DNA from: Leptothrix sp. (in: b-proteobacteria)
GTDB taxonomy: Bacteria > Pseudomonadota > Gammaproteobacteria > Burkholderiales > Burkholderiaceae_C
DNA: 64,000 bases
Assembly: GCA_013822685.1 (NCBI GenBank)
Contig: PNKV01000009.1
Span: 1 to 64,000 of the forward strand
Direction of reading: 5' to 3'
In this document: one piece after another, positions 19,938-27,185 of the stretch
Position numbering within the stretch: the stretch's first letter is position 1
Layout: every line of letters begins with the position of its first letter
Made by a program: the position numbers and the translations under genes
Notes under the pieces: generated by a model
The model's database searches: none
Told to the model about the DNA's origin: nothing
What the model saw: only the letters and a program-made list of their open reading frames with translations

Positions 19938-20326
19938 GAGGAGGTCGCTTGCTTGAGCATGGCCAGGTCGGCCGCGATTTGCTGGCGCAGCACCTGGAAG
20001 CCAGGTGTGCGCTGTTCTTGCTTCATGATCACGGCAATGACGGCGCACAAGGCCGCCATGCCCAATGGCACCAGCCACAGCGCCCAGGGCACTTCAAGCT
20101 GCTGCAATTGGGCATGGGGGGTGATCAGCCACAGCATGAGTGCAACGCCGCCAAGGATCAGGGTCACGGTGGCCAGCAAGGCCAGCACCGCGAACATGAT
20201 CCAGTGGCGCTTGAACTGGCCCTGAAAAGTGCCCACCTCTTCGCCCAACAACTCTGCGTACGACTGCAAATGGTCGGTCAGCAGCTCTGGCTCGGTGGCC
20301 ATCAGTTGAAGAATTGGACGCATCAT
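19934..20326 (-). CDS. Phage-holin-family (DUF1469/Actinobacterial holin-like) membrane protein
   Basis: This is a 130-residue inner-membrane protein. An amphipathic N-terminal helix (HLQSYAELLGEEVGTFQGQFKRH) is followed by two hydrophobic segments (about residues 44-68 and 82-103) and a C-terminal cytoplasmic helix. The layout is that of the DUF1469/YqjE-type holin-like proteins, which despite the name are chromosomal and accompany ElaB/YqjD proteins. The ATG pair at 20326/20323 gives alternative starts. It lies between the ElaB-like gene and the hypothetical gene and overlaps the latter by four bases, so the three form one operon. Confidence 0.75.
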   Translation of the reverse strand: MMRPILQLMATEPELLTDHLQSYAELLGEEVGTFQGQFKRHWIMFAVLALLATVTLILGGVALMLWLITPHAQLQQLEVPWALWLVPLGMAALCAVIAVIMKQEQRTPGFQVLRQQIAADLAMLKQATSS

Positions 20327-20364
20327 GTGGACAACTCCTCAGGGCCTGGTTTCATGCTTGTTGC

Positions 20365-20748
20365 TTACACGCGGTCGCGGTTGCGGCTCACCAGTCTGGC
20401 GATGGCGAACAGCGCGGCACCAGCGGCGGCGGCGATCAGCACCGACTTGACGGGCTCTTCCTTGATGTAGCTGACCGTGGAGTTGGCCGCGTTGGAGGCC
20501 TGCAGGCGAGCACGCTTGGAGCCCTCGCGCACGGCGTCTACCGTCTTGCGGCTCAGTGCTTCAGCTTGGGCGCTCAGGCGGCCGATCAGCGGTGCAGCTT
20601 GTTCGCTGGCTTGGTGCACTTTGTCCGACAGGTTGTCGAGTGCGTTGTTGGCCGTGCGCTGCGTGGACTTGATGGCGTCGTCCGCAGTTTGCGTGGCGTT
20701 GTCAGCGGCTTGTGAAGCGCTTTGTTGGACAGACTTGATGGTAGTCAT
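20365..20748 (-). CDS. ElaB/YqjD/DUF883-like membrane-anchored protein
   Basis: This is a 127-residue protein with a long polar, Ala/Gln/Asp-rich helix (QQSASQAADNATQTADDAIK onward) and a single C-terminal membrane anchor containing the family pattern VKSVLIAAAAGAALFAIARL, ending with basic residues. ElaB/YqjD proteins are tail-anchored, stationary-phase induced and, in E. coli, bind ribosomes. The presence of the holin-like gene 38 bases downstream reproduces the E. coli yqjD-yqjE pairing. GGAAA precedes the ATG at 20748. Confidence 0.82.
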   Translation of the reverse strand: MTTIKSVQQSASQAADNATQTADDAIKSTQRTANNALDNLSDKVHQASEQAAPLIGRLSAQAEALSRKTVDAVREGSKRARLQASNAANSTVSYIKEEPVKSVLIAAAAGAALFAIARLVSRNRDRV

Positions 20749-20802
20749 GGAGAGTTTCCTTTCAGGGTTATCAACAGCAAATGCAAGGTCCACTGACGGG
20801 GG

Positions 20803-20967
20803 TCAGGTTTTCTTGATCAGGCTGACGAGGAAGCTGGCCACGGCCAGCACGGCAAAAACCACGAACAGCAACTTGGCGATCCCGGCGGCGCTGGCGGCAA
20901 TGCCACCAAAACCAAACAGGGCCGCGATGATCGCGATCACGAAAAAGACAACGGCGTAGTGCAGCAT
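20803..20967 (-). CDS. DUF1328 (YtjA-like) small membrane protein, copy B
   Basis: This is a 54-residue peptide with two membrane segments and the conserved core [18 protein letters not shown], nearly identical in the middle to copy A at 15711. It starts [14 protein letters not shown] and ends SLIKKT. AGGAG is found seven bases before the ATG at 20967. It lies between the ElaB-like gene and the second BON lipoprotein, so BON and DUF1328 genes are neighbours at both ends of this region. Confidence 0.88.
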   Translation of the reverse strand: MLHYAVVFFVIAIIAALFGFGGIAASAAGIAKLLFVVFAVLAVASFLVSLIKKT

Positions 20968-21014
20968 GGGGTGCTCCTGGTTGTGCAGCGTTGAGGGCTG
21001 CGGTCAATGAGGGA

Positions 21015-21434
21015 TCAGGACTTCTTCTCGACCTTCAATTGGTTGTCCACGCTGACCACGCCGGTGACGGCGGAGGCCATGGTGGTGGCGCGGTCGCGCG
21101 CTTGGTCATCGGGCGCGGTGCCGCTCAAGCGAACGCGGCCATTGCTGGTGTCCACGTCGATCTTGATGGCGCTGAGCGCGGGGTCGGCGGCCAGCTGCGC
21201 ATTCACGCGGGTGGTGATGCCGGCATCGGTCAAGGCTTCAGAGGTGTCTTTCTTGGCTTCGGCAGCGTTCACCTTGGCGTCGGCGCTGAGTTGGTCAGTC
21301 TTCTGTTCAGTGCTGGCAATGACGCTGTCCAGCTTCTGGCCCGCGGTTTCGGTGGTGGGGGTCTTGTTGTCGCAAGCCGCCAGCGCCAACAGGGCAGCGG
21401 TCAATGGGGCGATCATGATGAGTCGGTGGTTCAT
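21015..21434 (-). CDS. BON-domain lipoprotein (second copy)
   Basis: This is a 139-residue lipoprotein with lipobox LLALAACDNK (Cys at about 20), followed by a polar coiled spacer of about 45 residues (TETAGQKLDSVIASTEQKTD) and one BON domain (GITTRVNAQLAADPALSAIKI through VSVDNQLKV). The spacer distinguishes it from the first copy. The second ATG (21434) has GGAAGGA six bases upstream and is preferred over the ATG at 21440. It follows no gene closely and probably has its own promoter; an inverted repeat TTGACA-N8-TGTCAA lies 34 bases upstream. Confidence 0.88.
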   Translation of the reverse strand: MNHRLIMIAPLTAALLALAACDNKTPTTETAGQKLDSVIASTEQKTDQLSADAKVNAAEAKKDTSEALTDAGITTRVNAQLAADPALSAIKIDVDTSNGRVRLSGTAPDDQARDRATTMASAVTGVVSVDNQLKVEKKS

Positions 21435-21467
21435 GGGCATTCCTTCCGTGTTCAGTGTCTGAGGGGT

Positions 21468-21487
21468 TTGACAGATGGAGGTGTCAA
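21468..21487. promoter_or_regulatory. Inverted repeat TTGACA-N8-TGTCAA upstream of BON copy 2
   Basis: The arms are perfect over six bases and nearly extend to GGTTTGACA and TGTCAACC. The site is centred 43 bases upstream of the start at 21434, where an operator or activator site would be expected. The factor is unknown. Confidence 0.4.
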
Positions 21488-21540
21488 CCGGTGATCTCAG
21501 AATAGGCGGGGGTGCGGCGGGCCGGCATCAGTCAACGCCA

Positions 21541-21571
21541 CAGCCTGTTGTCAGACAACGCCGACAGGCTG
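21541..21571. other. Nested inverted repeats between BON copy 2 and hbdH
   Basis: CAGCCTGT pairs with ACAGGCTG, and inside this TTGTC pairs with GACAA around one base. The structure lies 63 bases upstream of the hbdH start and could be an operator or a leader hairpin. There is no U-tract. Confidence 0.35.
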
Positions 21572-21634
21572 GGTATTCAAAGGCGATTAACCTGTTGATC
21601 ACCTGCTCCAGACTCACCTTCACGGGATACCCAC

Positions 21635-22417
21635 ATGTTGCTCAAAGACAAGACTGCTTTCATCACCGGATCGGCCAGTGGCATTGGCAAAGAGATCGCC
21701 ATCCTGTTTGCCAGGGAGGGGGCCAAGGTGGTGATCGCTGACATGAACAAGGCAGCGGCCGACGCGACAGCCGCCGAACTGGTGGCCAGTGGGGCGCAGG
21801 CCATCGGTGTGGCGGTGGATGTGACCCAGGAAGACCAGGTCAACCAGGCCGTGCAAGCCACGGTGGACCGCTTTGGCGCGGTGGACATCCTCATCAGCAA
21901 CGCGGGTGTGCAGATCGTGCACCCGGTCGAGGAGTTCGAGTTCGCGGACTGGAAAAAGATGCTGGCCATCCACCTGGACGGCGCCTTCCTGACCACCAAG
22001 GCGTGCCTGAAGCACATGTACGCGGCCGGCCGTGGCGGTTCGGTCATCTACATGGGCTCGGTGCACTCCAAGGAGGCTTCGATGTTGAAGGCGCCTTATG
22101 TCACGGCCAAGCATGGCCTGGTGGGCCTGGCCAAGGTGGTGGCGAAAGAGGGTGCCAAGCACCAGGTGCGTGCCAACGTGATCTGCCCTGGCTTTGTGCG
22201 CACGCCTTTGGTGGACAAACAAATCCCCGAGCAAGCCAAGACCCTGGGCATCACCGAGGACGAGGTCATCAAGAACGTGATGCTCAAGGAGACGGTGGAT
22301 GGCGAGTTCACCACCACGCAGGACGTGGCCCAGGTGGCCTTGATGTTCGCCGCTTTCCCGACCAACGCGCTGACCGGCCAGTCGCTGGTGGTGAGCCATG
22401 GCTGGTTCATGCAGTGA
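21635..22417 (+). CDS. hbdH: 3-hydroxybutyrate dehydrogenase (SDR family)
   Basis: This is a 260-residue short-chain dehydrogenase. The NAD motif [12 protein letters not shown] is at residues 11-22, NAG in SNAGVQIV, and the catalytic Ser, Tyr and Lys are in [22 protein letters not shown]. The C-terminal block [16 protein letters not shown] is typical of bacterial 3-hydroxybutyrate dehydrogenases, which oxidise the monomer of poly-3-hydroxybutyrate to acetoacetate. It appears to be monocistronic. The upstream ribosome site is weak. Confidence 0.88.
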   Translation: MLLKDKTAFITGSASGIGKEIAILFAREGAKVVIADMNKAAADATAAELVASGAQAIGVAVDVTQEDQVNQAVQATVDRFGAVDILISNAGVQIVHPVEEFEFADWKKMLAIHLDGAFLTTKACLKHMYAAGRGGSVIYMGSVHSKEASMLKAPYVTAKHGLVGLAKVVAKEGAKHQVRANVICPGFVRTPLVDKQIPEQAKTLGITEDEVIKNVMLKETVDGEFTTTQDVAQVALMFAAFPTNALTGQSLVVSHGWFMQ

Positions 22418-22447
22418 GAAAAGTCGGCGCCCGCTGACACGCATATC

Positions 22448-22464
22448 GGCATCGTCCTACAGGG
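22448..22464 (+). promoter_or_regulatory. TCCTACA box upstream of the OmpA-type gene
   Basis: The plus strand reads GGCATCGTCCTACAGGG. It is 15 of 17 identical to the box at 15972-15988 when both are read toward their gene, and it ends 88 bases before the start codon at 22553. It is probably bound by a regulator common to both genes. Confidence 0.6.
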
Positions 22465-22552
22465 TTCTAAGGCATGCCCGACAGAGCGTGCCTGCCCGCA
22501 TCGACACAATTGCGGCAAATGTCTCGGTTTTAAGTGTTGAAAGGAATTGATC

Positions 22553-23293
22553 ATGAATCGCAAATTGATGGTGGCTGCGCTGGTGGTGTGTGCCGCGTTT
22601 GGTGCAACAAACGGTGCTCGCGCACAGAGCTTGCCGTCGATCACGGTGCCGCCCGCGTCCACCAACACGCCTTACTTGCTCGATTCGCAACGAATGATCG
22701 TGCGCAATTCGACAGGCGAGTGCTGGCGCACCGGTTACTGGTCGGTGGAACTGGCCCAAAGCACGCCAGTGCAGGGCAGCGAGTTTCCCGCCGGTTGCAT
22801 TTGCGACAAGCCCCTGATGCCCAAGGAAGTTTGCGAACCCAAGCCTGTGGCCGTGGTGACGCCGCCGCCTGAGCCCGTGGCCCCGCCGCCTGCTCCTGTG
22901 CCCACCTCACAGAAGGTGACGATCCCGGCCGATGCCTTGTTCCAGTTCGACAAGTCTGCTTTGTCGGCCTCGGGCAAGGAAAAGCTCACCGACTTTGCCG
23001 GCAAGGTGAAGACGCTGAACCTGGAAGCCGTGGTGGCCGTGGGTCACACCGACCGCATCGGTTCCGAGGCTTACAACCAGAAGCTGTCGGAACGCCGTGC
23101 GCAGTCCGTCAAGGACTTCCTGGTGGGCCAAGGCGTGCCAGCTGACCGCGTCTACATCGAAGGCCGTGGCGAAACCCAGCCCGTGACCGGCAGCGACTGC
23201 CAAGGCAAGGACAGCGGCAAGAACAAAAAGCTGGTCGAGTGCCTGGCACCTGATCGCCGCGTGATCATCGAAGCCGTGGGTTCGCCCCGCTGA
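22553..23293 (+). CDS. OmpA-family peptidoglycan-associated outer membrane/periplasmic protein
   Basis: This is a 246-residue exported protein with signal peptide MNRKLMVAALVVCAAFGA, cut near ARA-QS. It has a short N-terminal region with a WRTGYW patch and a CICDK pair, a Pro-rich hinge (VVTPPPEPVAPPPAPVPT), and a C-terminal OmpA domain (about residues 122-240) that binds diaminopimelate in peptidoglycan, with motifs LFQFDKSALS, VGHTDRIGSEAYNQKLSERR and VYIEGRGETQP. It has no beta-barrel, as in the short OmpA-like proteins of Bordetella and Comamonas. The ATG at 22553 has AAAGGAA six bases upstream. A strong terminator follows. Confidence 0.9.
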   Translation: MNRKLMVAALVVCAAFGATNGARAQSLPSITVPPASTNTPYLLDSQRMIVRNSTGECWRTGYWSVELAQSTPVQGSEFPAGCICDKPLMPKEVCEPKPVAVVTPPPEPVAPPPAPVPTSQKVTIPADALFQFDKSALSASGKEKLTDFAGKVKTLNLEAVVAVGHTDRIGSEAYNQKLSERRAQSVKDFLVGQGVPADRVYIEGRGETQPVTGSDCQGKDSGKNKKLVECLAPDRRVIIEAVGSPR

Positions 23294-23329
23294 TCGGCAA
23301 CAAGCTCACTGACTGAGCTTTGACTCTGA

Positions 23330-23365
23330 GACCCGGCCAGGGCAACCTGGCCGGGTCATTTTTTT
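23330..23365 (+). terminator. Rho-independent terminator after the OmpA-type gene
   Basis: GACCCGGCCAGG pairs perfectly with CCTGGCCGGGTC around a GCAA tetraloop and is followed by ATTTTTTTG. It is a textbook intrinsic terminator. Confidence 0.95.
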
Positions 23366-23410
23366 GCCGAGTCAGGTCACAATGAGAACTGGATTGAGGG
23401 AACAAGTGCC

Positions 23411-24292
23411 ATGGGAATCACACTGACATTGACAGGCCACCAGACCGACTTGGGTGGCGGCTTCGTGGTGCGCCGCATGTTGCCGGCCGCAGCGCGGCAG
23501 TCGGTCGGGCCGTTCATCTTTTTTGACCACTTCGGGCCGGTGGTGCAGGCGCCCAGCACGAACAGCGATGTGCGGCCGCACCCGCATATCGGGCTGGCCA
23601 CGGTCACCTACCTGTACGAGGGCGCGATGATGCACCGCGACAGCCTGGGCACGGTGCAGCGCATCGAGCCAGGCGCCGTCAACTGGATGAGCGCGGGGCG
23701 CGGCATCGTCCACTCCGAGCGCACGCCCGATGACCTGAAACAGGCCGACCGCCGCACGCATGGTTTGCAGTTGTGGGTGGCTTTGCCCCAAGCGCGCGAG
23801 GAATCCGCGCCCACCTTTGCCCACACGCCCGCCGCCGACATCCCCGAGGTGACGGAGCAAGGCGCGGCCATCCGCGTGCTGGTGGGATCGGCCTGGGGCG
23901 TGACCTCGCCGGTGCAGCCTTTGTCGCCCACCTTGTACCTGGACATCAGGCTGGCGGCCGGGCAAAGCCTGACCTTGCCCAAGCTGGCCGAAGAGGTGGC
24001 GCTCTACGCCGTGGACCAGGCCTTGACCCTGGATGGCGAGGCCGTGGCGGCGCACACCATGGTGGTGCTGGAAGACGGTGGTGTGCTGGCCAATGTCACA
24101 GATGCTGAAGCGCGCCTGGTCATCATCGGCGGGGCGCCTTTGGATGGCCACCGCTTCATGTGGTGGAACTTTGTGTCCAGCCAGAAAGAGCGCATCACGC
24201 AGGCTGCCCAGGATTGGGAGAACGGGCTGTTCAAGAGCGTGCCAGGCGATGACCAGGAACGCATCGAACTGCCGGCCAAGCGCCCGTATTGA
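23411..24292 (+). CDS. Pirin family protein
   Basis: This is a 293-residue bicupin. The N-terminal pirin domain carries the metal-binding pattern HPHIGLATVTYLYEG with additional His and Glu in MSAGRGIVHSE (iron ligands of pirin), and the C-terminal cupin is found at about 180-290, ending ELPAKRPY. Bacterial pirins of this type include quercetin-2,3-dioxygenases and redox-linked regulators, so the substrate is unknown. The gene has its own leader downstream of the OmpA terminator and converges on the small gene at 24301, eight bases between stop codons. Confidence 0.88.
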   Translation: MGITLTLTGHQTDLGGGFVVRRMLPAAARQSVGPFIFFDHFGPVVQAPSTNSDVRPHPHIGLATVTYLYEGAMMHRDSLGTVQRIEPGAVNWMSAGRGIVHSERTPDDLKQADRRTHGLQLWVALPQAREESAPTFAHTPAADIPEVTEQGAAIRVLVGSAWGVTSPVQPLSPTLYLDIRLAAGQSLTLPKLAEEVALYAVDQALTLDGEAVAAHTMVVLEDGGVLANVTDAEARLVIIGGAPLDGHRFMWWNFVSSQKERITQAAQDWENGLFKSVPGDDQERIELPAKRPY

Positions 24293-24300
24293 GCATCTCC

Positions 24301-24687
24301 TTAGCAGGCGTACGAGGTTTGAAATTGCGGATCGGCGGGCGCCTGGCAATGCACGGCTTGGGCCGAGATCGTCAATGTGGCGCCTGATCGGAAGTTGAGC
24401 TCGGCCTGGATGTCACCAAGGGCCGACCAGCCCACGAGAAGCTCGCGGTGCGGCACACCCGCCACGGTCACCGCGCTGTCTGACAGTGCTCCGGCGCACA
24501 GCACCAGCTCGCCGGCCCACGTGGCTTGCACGAAGCGCAACTCCACGCCTTTGACGTGGCCCACTTCGGCATGAAAAGCACTGCGCCCTTGGCGCACCAG
24601 CGCGGCTGAAAAACGCAGGCACAGGTGCTCACCGCGCACCTCGGTGAACTGCACTTCGCTGCCTTGAAGTTCCAAGGTCCAGTCCAT
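24301..24687 (-). CDS. Hypothetical protein encoded with mtfA
   Basis: This is a 128-residue soluble protein rich in predicted beta strands (DWTLELQGSEVQFTEV, KGVELRFVQATWAGE, VAGVPHRELLV, IQAELNFRSGATLTI), suggesting a small beta-sandwich or barrel. The family is not recognised. Its ATG overlaps the mtfA stop codon as TGATG, so it is translationally coupled to mtfA and probably acts with it or in the same process. One Cys pair is present near the C-terminus. No signal peptide. Confidence 0.7.
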   Translation of the reverse strand: MDWTLELQGSEVQFTEVRGEHLCLRFSAALVRQGRSAFHAEVGHVKGVELRFVQATWAGELVLCAGALSDSAVTVAGVPHRELLVGWSALGDIQAELNFRSGATLTISAQAVHCQAPADPQFQTSYAC

Positions 24688-25505
24688 CACCAGCTCAAGG
24701 GGTTGACGCGATAGAAGTCGCACAGCTCATGGTACAGGGTGGGGTGGTGCTCGGACAAAGCGTGGGGGCGCTCAAAAAAGGTCTCGGAGGCCACTGCGAA
24801 AAACTCGGCGGGGTTGGTGGCGCCGTAGTGGTCGAACAGCGAGGCCCCGCCTCGGTCGGCCTGGTCTTGCAACTCGTCAAAGGCTTCGTGCATGACGCGC
24901 GACCAGCGCCGGTAGCGCTCGGGCCCAGGCAGGTTGGGCGCGCCGTTGGCCAGGCCCGTTTCCTGGTCGAGTTGGTGCGCGAACTCGTGGATGACCACGT
25001 TGTTGGCGTCGTCCGGAACGGCGGCGCCCTCCACCGTGTCTTGCCACGACAGGATCACCTGGCCCTGTGACCAAGACTCGCCCGACAGCACTTGCCGCTG
25101 GTGGTCTTGCAGCACGCCGGTCTCATCGGTGTGCACCTTGTCGACGATGAAGGCGCCGGGGTAGACCAGGATCTGGCGCAGCTCGGGGTAGTAGTCGGTG
25201 TGGGGCCGGTTCAGGATGAGCAAGCAAGCTTGCGCGGCGATGGTGATGCGGATCTCGTCGGTGATGACCAGGCCCGCGCAGCCGATGAAGGCTTTTTCAG
25301 CCACGAAGACCTGGATGTGCTGCTTGAGCTGGAGCTGCAGATCAGCCGGCAAGGCGCGCAAGTAAGGCACGCGCTTTTTCAGGATGGCGCGCCAGGCGGG
25401 TGGGAAGGGCTGGGCACGCCACCGGCGCCTGCGCCGCTCGGTCAGCCAGGGTTGCCCGATGAACCACGCAACCAGCATGAGGCCCAGGAAGGTGACGATG
25501 AGCAT
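24687..25505 (-). CDS. mtfA: MtfA-like zinc metallopeptidase (M90 family)
   Basis: This is a 272-residue protein with an N-terminal membrane segment (MLIVTFLGLMLVAWFIG) followed by a basic RRRRRW stretch. The peptidase domain has the zinc motif HEFAHQLD (about residue 170) and the downstream Glu-containing ATNPAEFFAVASETFFE segment that completes the site. E. coli MtfA binds the Mlc repressor and has aminopeptidase activity; it lacks this N-terminal anchor, which is common in betaproteobacterial homologues. The ATG at 25505 begins directly at the membrane segment. Confidence 0.88.
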   Translation of the reverse strand: MLIVTFLGLMLVAWFIGQPWLTERRRRRWRAQPFPPAWRAILKKRVPYLRALPADLQLQLKQHIQVFVAEKAFIGCAGLVITDEIRITIAAQACLLILNRPHTDYYPELRQILVYPGAFIVDKVHTDETGVLQDHQRQVLSGESWSQGQVILSWQDTVEGAAVPDDANNVVIHEFAHQLDQETGLANGAPNLPGPERYRRWSRVMHEAFDELQDQADRGGASLFDHYGATNPAEFFAVASETFFERPHALSEHHPTLYHELCDFYRVNPLSW

Positions 25506-25542
25506 GGGCAACGGGGGCCTCCTTCGGCCTGGCGGGTCTGGA

Positions 25543-26511
25543 TCAGCAGGTGGGGCCGCCGGGCGCGGTTTCAAGCGGCGGGTGGTCCAGGTCAGGGCGG
25601 CGCCAGGGGTCCACGTGCGTCATCAGATTGAGCACGCGGTGACGCTGCAGCACCCGTTGGCGCGCTTCAACGGCGATGTCGTGGCCGGCTTCCACGGTGA
25701 TCAGGGCGTCGACCTCAATGTGCGCGTCCACGATGATCATGTCGCCCATCTTGCGTGTGCGCACATCGTGGACATTGCCCACGCCCGGGGTGTCCATCAG
25801 GGTCTGGCGGATGGCCTGCACTTCGGCTTCATCGACCGATCGGTCGACCAGGTCGTGCAGCGCATCCCAGGCAAAGCCCCAGCCCATGCGCGCCACCATG
25901 AAGCCGACGATGAGCGCGGCGATCGGGTCCAGGATGGGGTAGCCGGCCAAGTTGCCCGCGATGCCCAGACCCACGACCAATGACGATGCCGCGTCTGAGC
26001 GCGCATGCCAGGCGTTGGCCACCAGCATGCTGGACTTGACGCGCTTGGCCACCGCCAGCATGTAGCGGAACAGCAGCTCCTTGGCGACCAGTGCCGCACC
26101 CGCTGCCCACAGTGCCACCACGTGCACGGTCTGCACCGTTTCGGGCGACTGCAGCTTGAGGGCGGCGGACCACAGCATGCCCACGCCCACCGCCAGCAAC
26201 AAGGCGCCAAGGATCAGCGAGGCGGCGGTCTCGAAACGCTGGTGGCCGTAGGGGTGGTCTTCGTCAGCGTCTTTCTGGCTGTGGTGGTTGGCAAACAGCA
26301 CGACGAAATCGGCCACCAGGTCGGACAGCGAATGCACGCCATCGGCGATCAGGCCCTGGGATTTGGACAGGATGCCGACTGCGATCTGCGCCACGGTGAG
26401 GACCACATTGACGCCCACGCTGACCCAGGTGCTGCGCGAAGCGGCGGCCGCGCGTTCGGCCGGGCTGTGCAGGGCATCTTCGGAATCGTCGGCAAGGTCG
26501 TTGAAGTTCAT
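25543..26511 (-). CDS. Cation diffusion facilitator (CDF) metal transporter
   Basis: This is a 322-residue inner-membrane efflux protein. The six-helix domain includes the metal-site Asp pairs: LIADGVHSLSDLVADF in helix II and HARSDAASSLVVG in helix V. HPYGHQRFET is the conserved cytoplasmic loop. The C-terminal cytoplasmic ferredoxin-like domain (about 215-300) has VHDVRTRKMGD and IVDAHIEVD. The resemblance is to FieF/MamB-type Fe/Zn transporters, but metal specificity is not deducible. It is divergent from the TetR gene, and the TetR operator lies between them at 26540. Confidence 0.9.
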   Translation of the reverse strand: MNFNDLADDSEDALHSPAERAAAASRSTWVSVGVNVVLTVAQIAVGILSKSQGLIADGVHSLSDLVADFVVLFANHHSQKDADEDHPYGHQRFETAASLILGALLLAVGVGMLWSAALKLQSPETVQTVHVVALWAAGAALVAKELLFRYMLAVAKRVKSSMLVANAWHARSDAASSLVVGLGIAGNLAGYPILDPIAALIVGFMVARMGWGFAWDALHDLVDRSVDEAEVQAIRQTLMDTPGVGNVHDVRTRKMGDMIIVDAHIEVDALITVEAGHDIAVEARQRVLQRHRVLNLMTHVDPWRRPDLDHPPLETAPGGPTC

Positions 26512-26539
26512 GGGAAGCAGGCTTGACAGGGGAGGAAGA

Positions 26540-26557
26540 CTACCTTATGGTAGGTAG
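26540..26557. promoter_or_regulatory. TetR operator, first copy (CTACC-N8-GGTAG)
   Basis: CTACC and GGTAG form an inverted repeat with an eight-base spacer ending two bases before the TetR start codon at 26560. The same 5-8-5 pattern, with an extended identity of ACTACCTAC on one arm, recurs at 27156-27173 upstream of the thiolase gene. This is strong evidence for the operator of the local repressor, placed to block its own translation start region and the promoter it shares with the CDF gene. Confidence 0.75.
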
Positions 26558-26559
26558 TC

Positions 26560-27129
26560 ATGAGCGCCAGCACCTTCACCGCCGAAGTCAGCACCCGGGA
26601 CCACATTCTGCAGGTCGCCCGCGAGTTGATGCAGACACGCTCCTACCTGGGCTTCAGCTTCCAGGACATCGCCGAGCGCGTGGGCATCCGCAAGGCCAGC
26701 CTGTACCACCACTTCCCATCCAAAGAATCGTTGGGTGTGGCGGTGCTGCTGGAGGCCACGCAAAGGTTCCGGGATTGGGCCGCCACGCGCGAAGGCCCCC
26801 CGGAGCGCCAGCTGAAGTCTTACTTCAAGATGCTGCGCAATGGCCTGGGCGCGGGCTCGCGCGTCTGCCCGGCGGGTTCTGTGGTGCCCGGCTGGGATTG
26901 CACAAACGAGGAGATGCGCGAGGCCGTGCGCCAGCTGCGCGCCGGGCAGGTGCAGTGGCTGACAGGCATCCTGCGGCAGATGCCCCAAGTGGCCTCGCCC
27001 GATGGCATCGCGGCCCATGTGTTCGCCTTGGGGCAGGGCGCCTTGGTGGCCGCCCGGGCCACGGGGCAAGCCACGGATTTTGACCAAGCGGTGGCGCCCG
27101 CCTTTGCGCTGTTGGGCTTGCCGGCATAG
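26560..27129 (+). CDS. TetR-family transcriptional regulator
   Basis: This is a 189-residue regulator. The N-terminal TetR helix-turn-helix spans about residues 12-60 (DHILQVARELM, then FSFQDIAERVGIRKASLYHHF). The C-terminal domain has the YxxMLRNGLG and AGSVVPGWDCTNEEMREAV segments seen in TetR_C proteins with a Cys-containing ligand pocket. It sits directly upstream of a thiolase and a MaoC hydratase gene, so it probably senses an acyl-CoA or fatty acid. The start codon is preceded by the operator instead of a clear ribosome site; GGAGGAAG is 22 bases upstream. Confidence 0.9.
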   Translation: MSASTFTAEVSTRDHILQVARELMQTRSYLGFSFQDIAERVGIRKASLYHHFPSKESLGVAVLLEATQRFRDWAATREGPPERQLKSYFKMLRNGLGAGSRVCPAGSVVPGWDCTNEEMREAVRQLRAGQVQWLTGILRQMPQVASPDGIAAHVFALGQGALVAARATGQATDFDQAVAPAFALLGLPA

Positions 27130-27155
27130 GCGGCTCCTTTTTTTGTCCCTGAAAA

Positions 27156-27173
27156 CTACCTACTGGATGGTAG
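27156..27173. promoter_or_regulatory. TetR operator, second copy (CTACC-N8-GGTAG)
   Basis: This site has the same inverted repeat and spacing as the site at 26540. It lies between the TetR stop codon and the thiolase start at 27186, so the thiolase-MaoC genes should be repressed by the same protein independently of read-through. Confidence 0.75.
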
Positions 27174-27185
27174 ATGGAGATTGCC

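Noticed and set aside
19934..20326. Phage remnant suggested by the holin-like gene
   Set aside because: Holin-family proteins of this type are chromosomal partners of ElaB/YqjD proteins, and no other phage genes, integrase or attachment sites are nearby.
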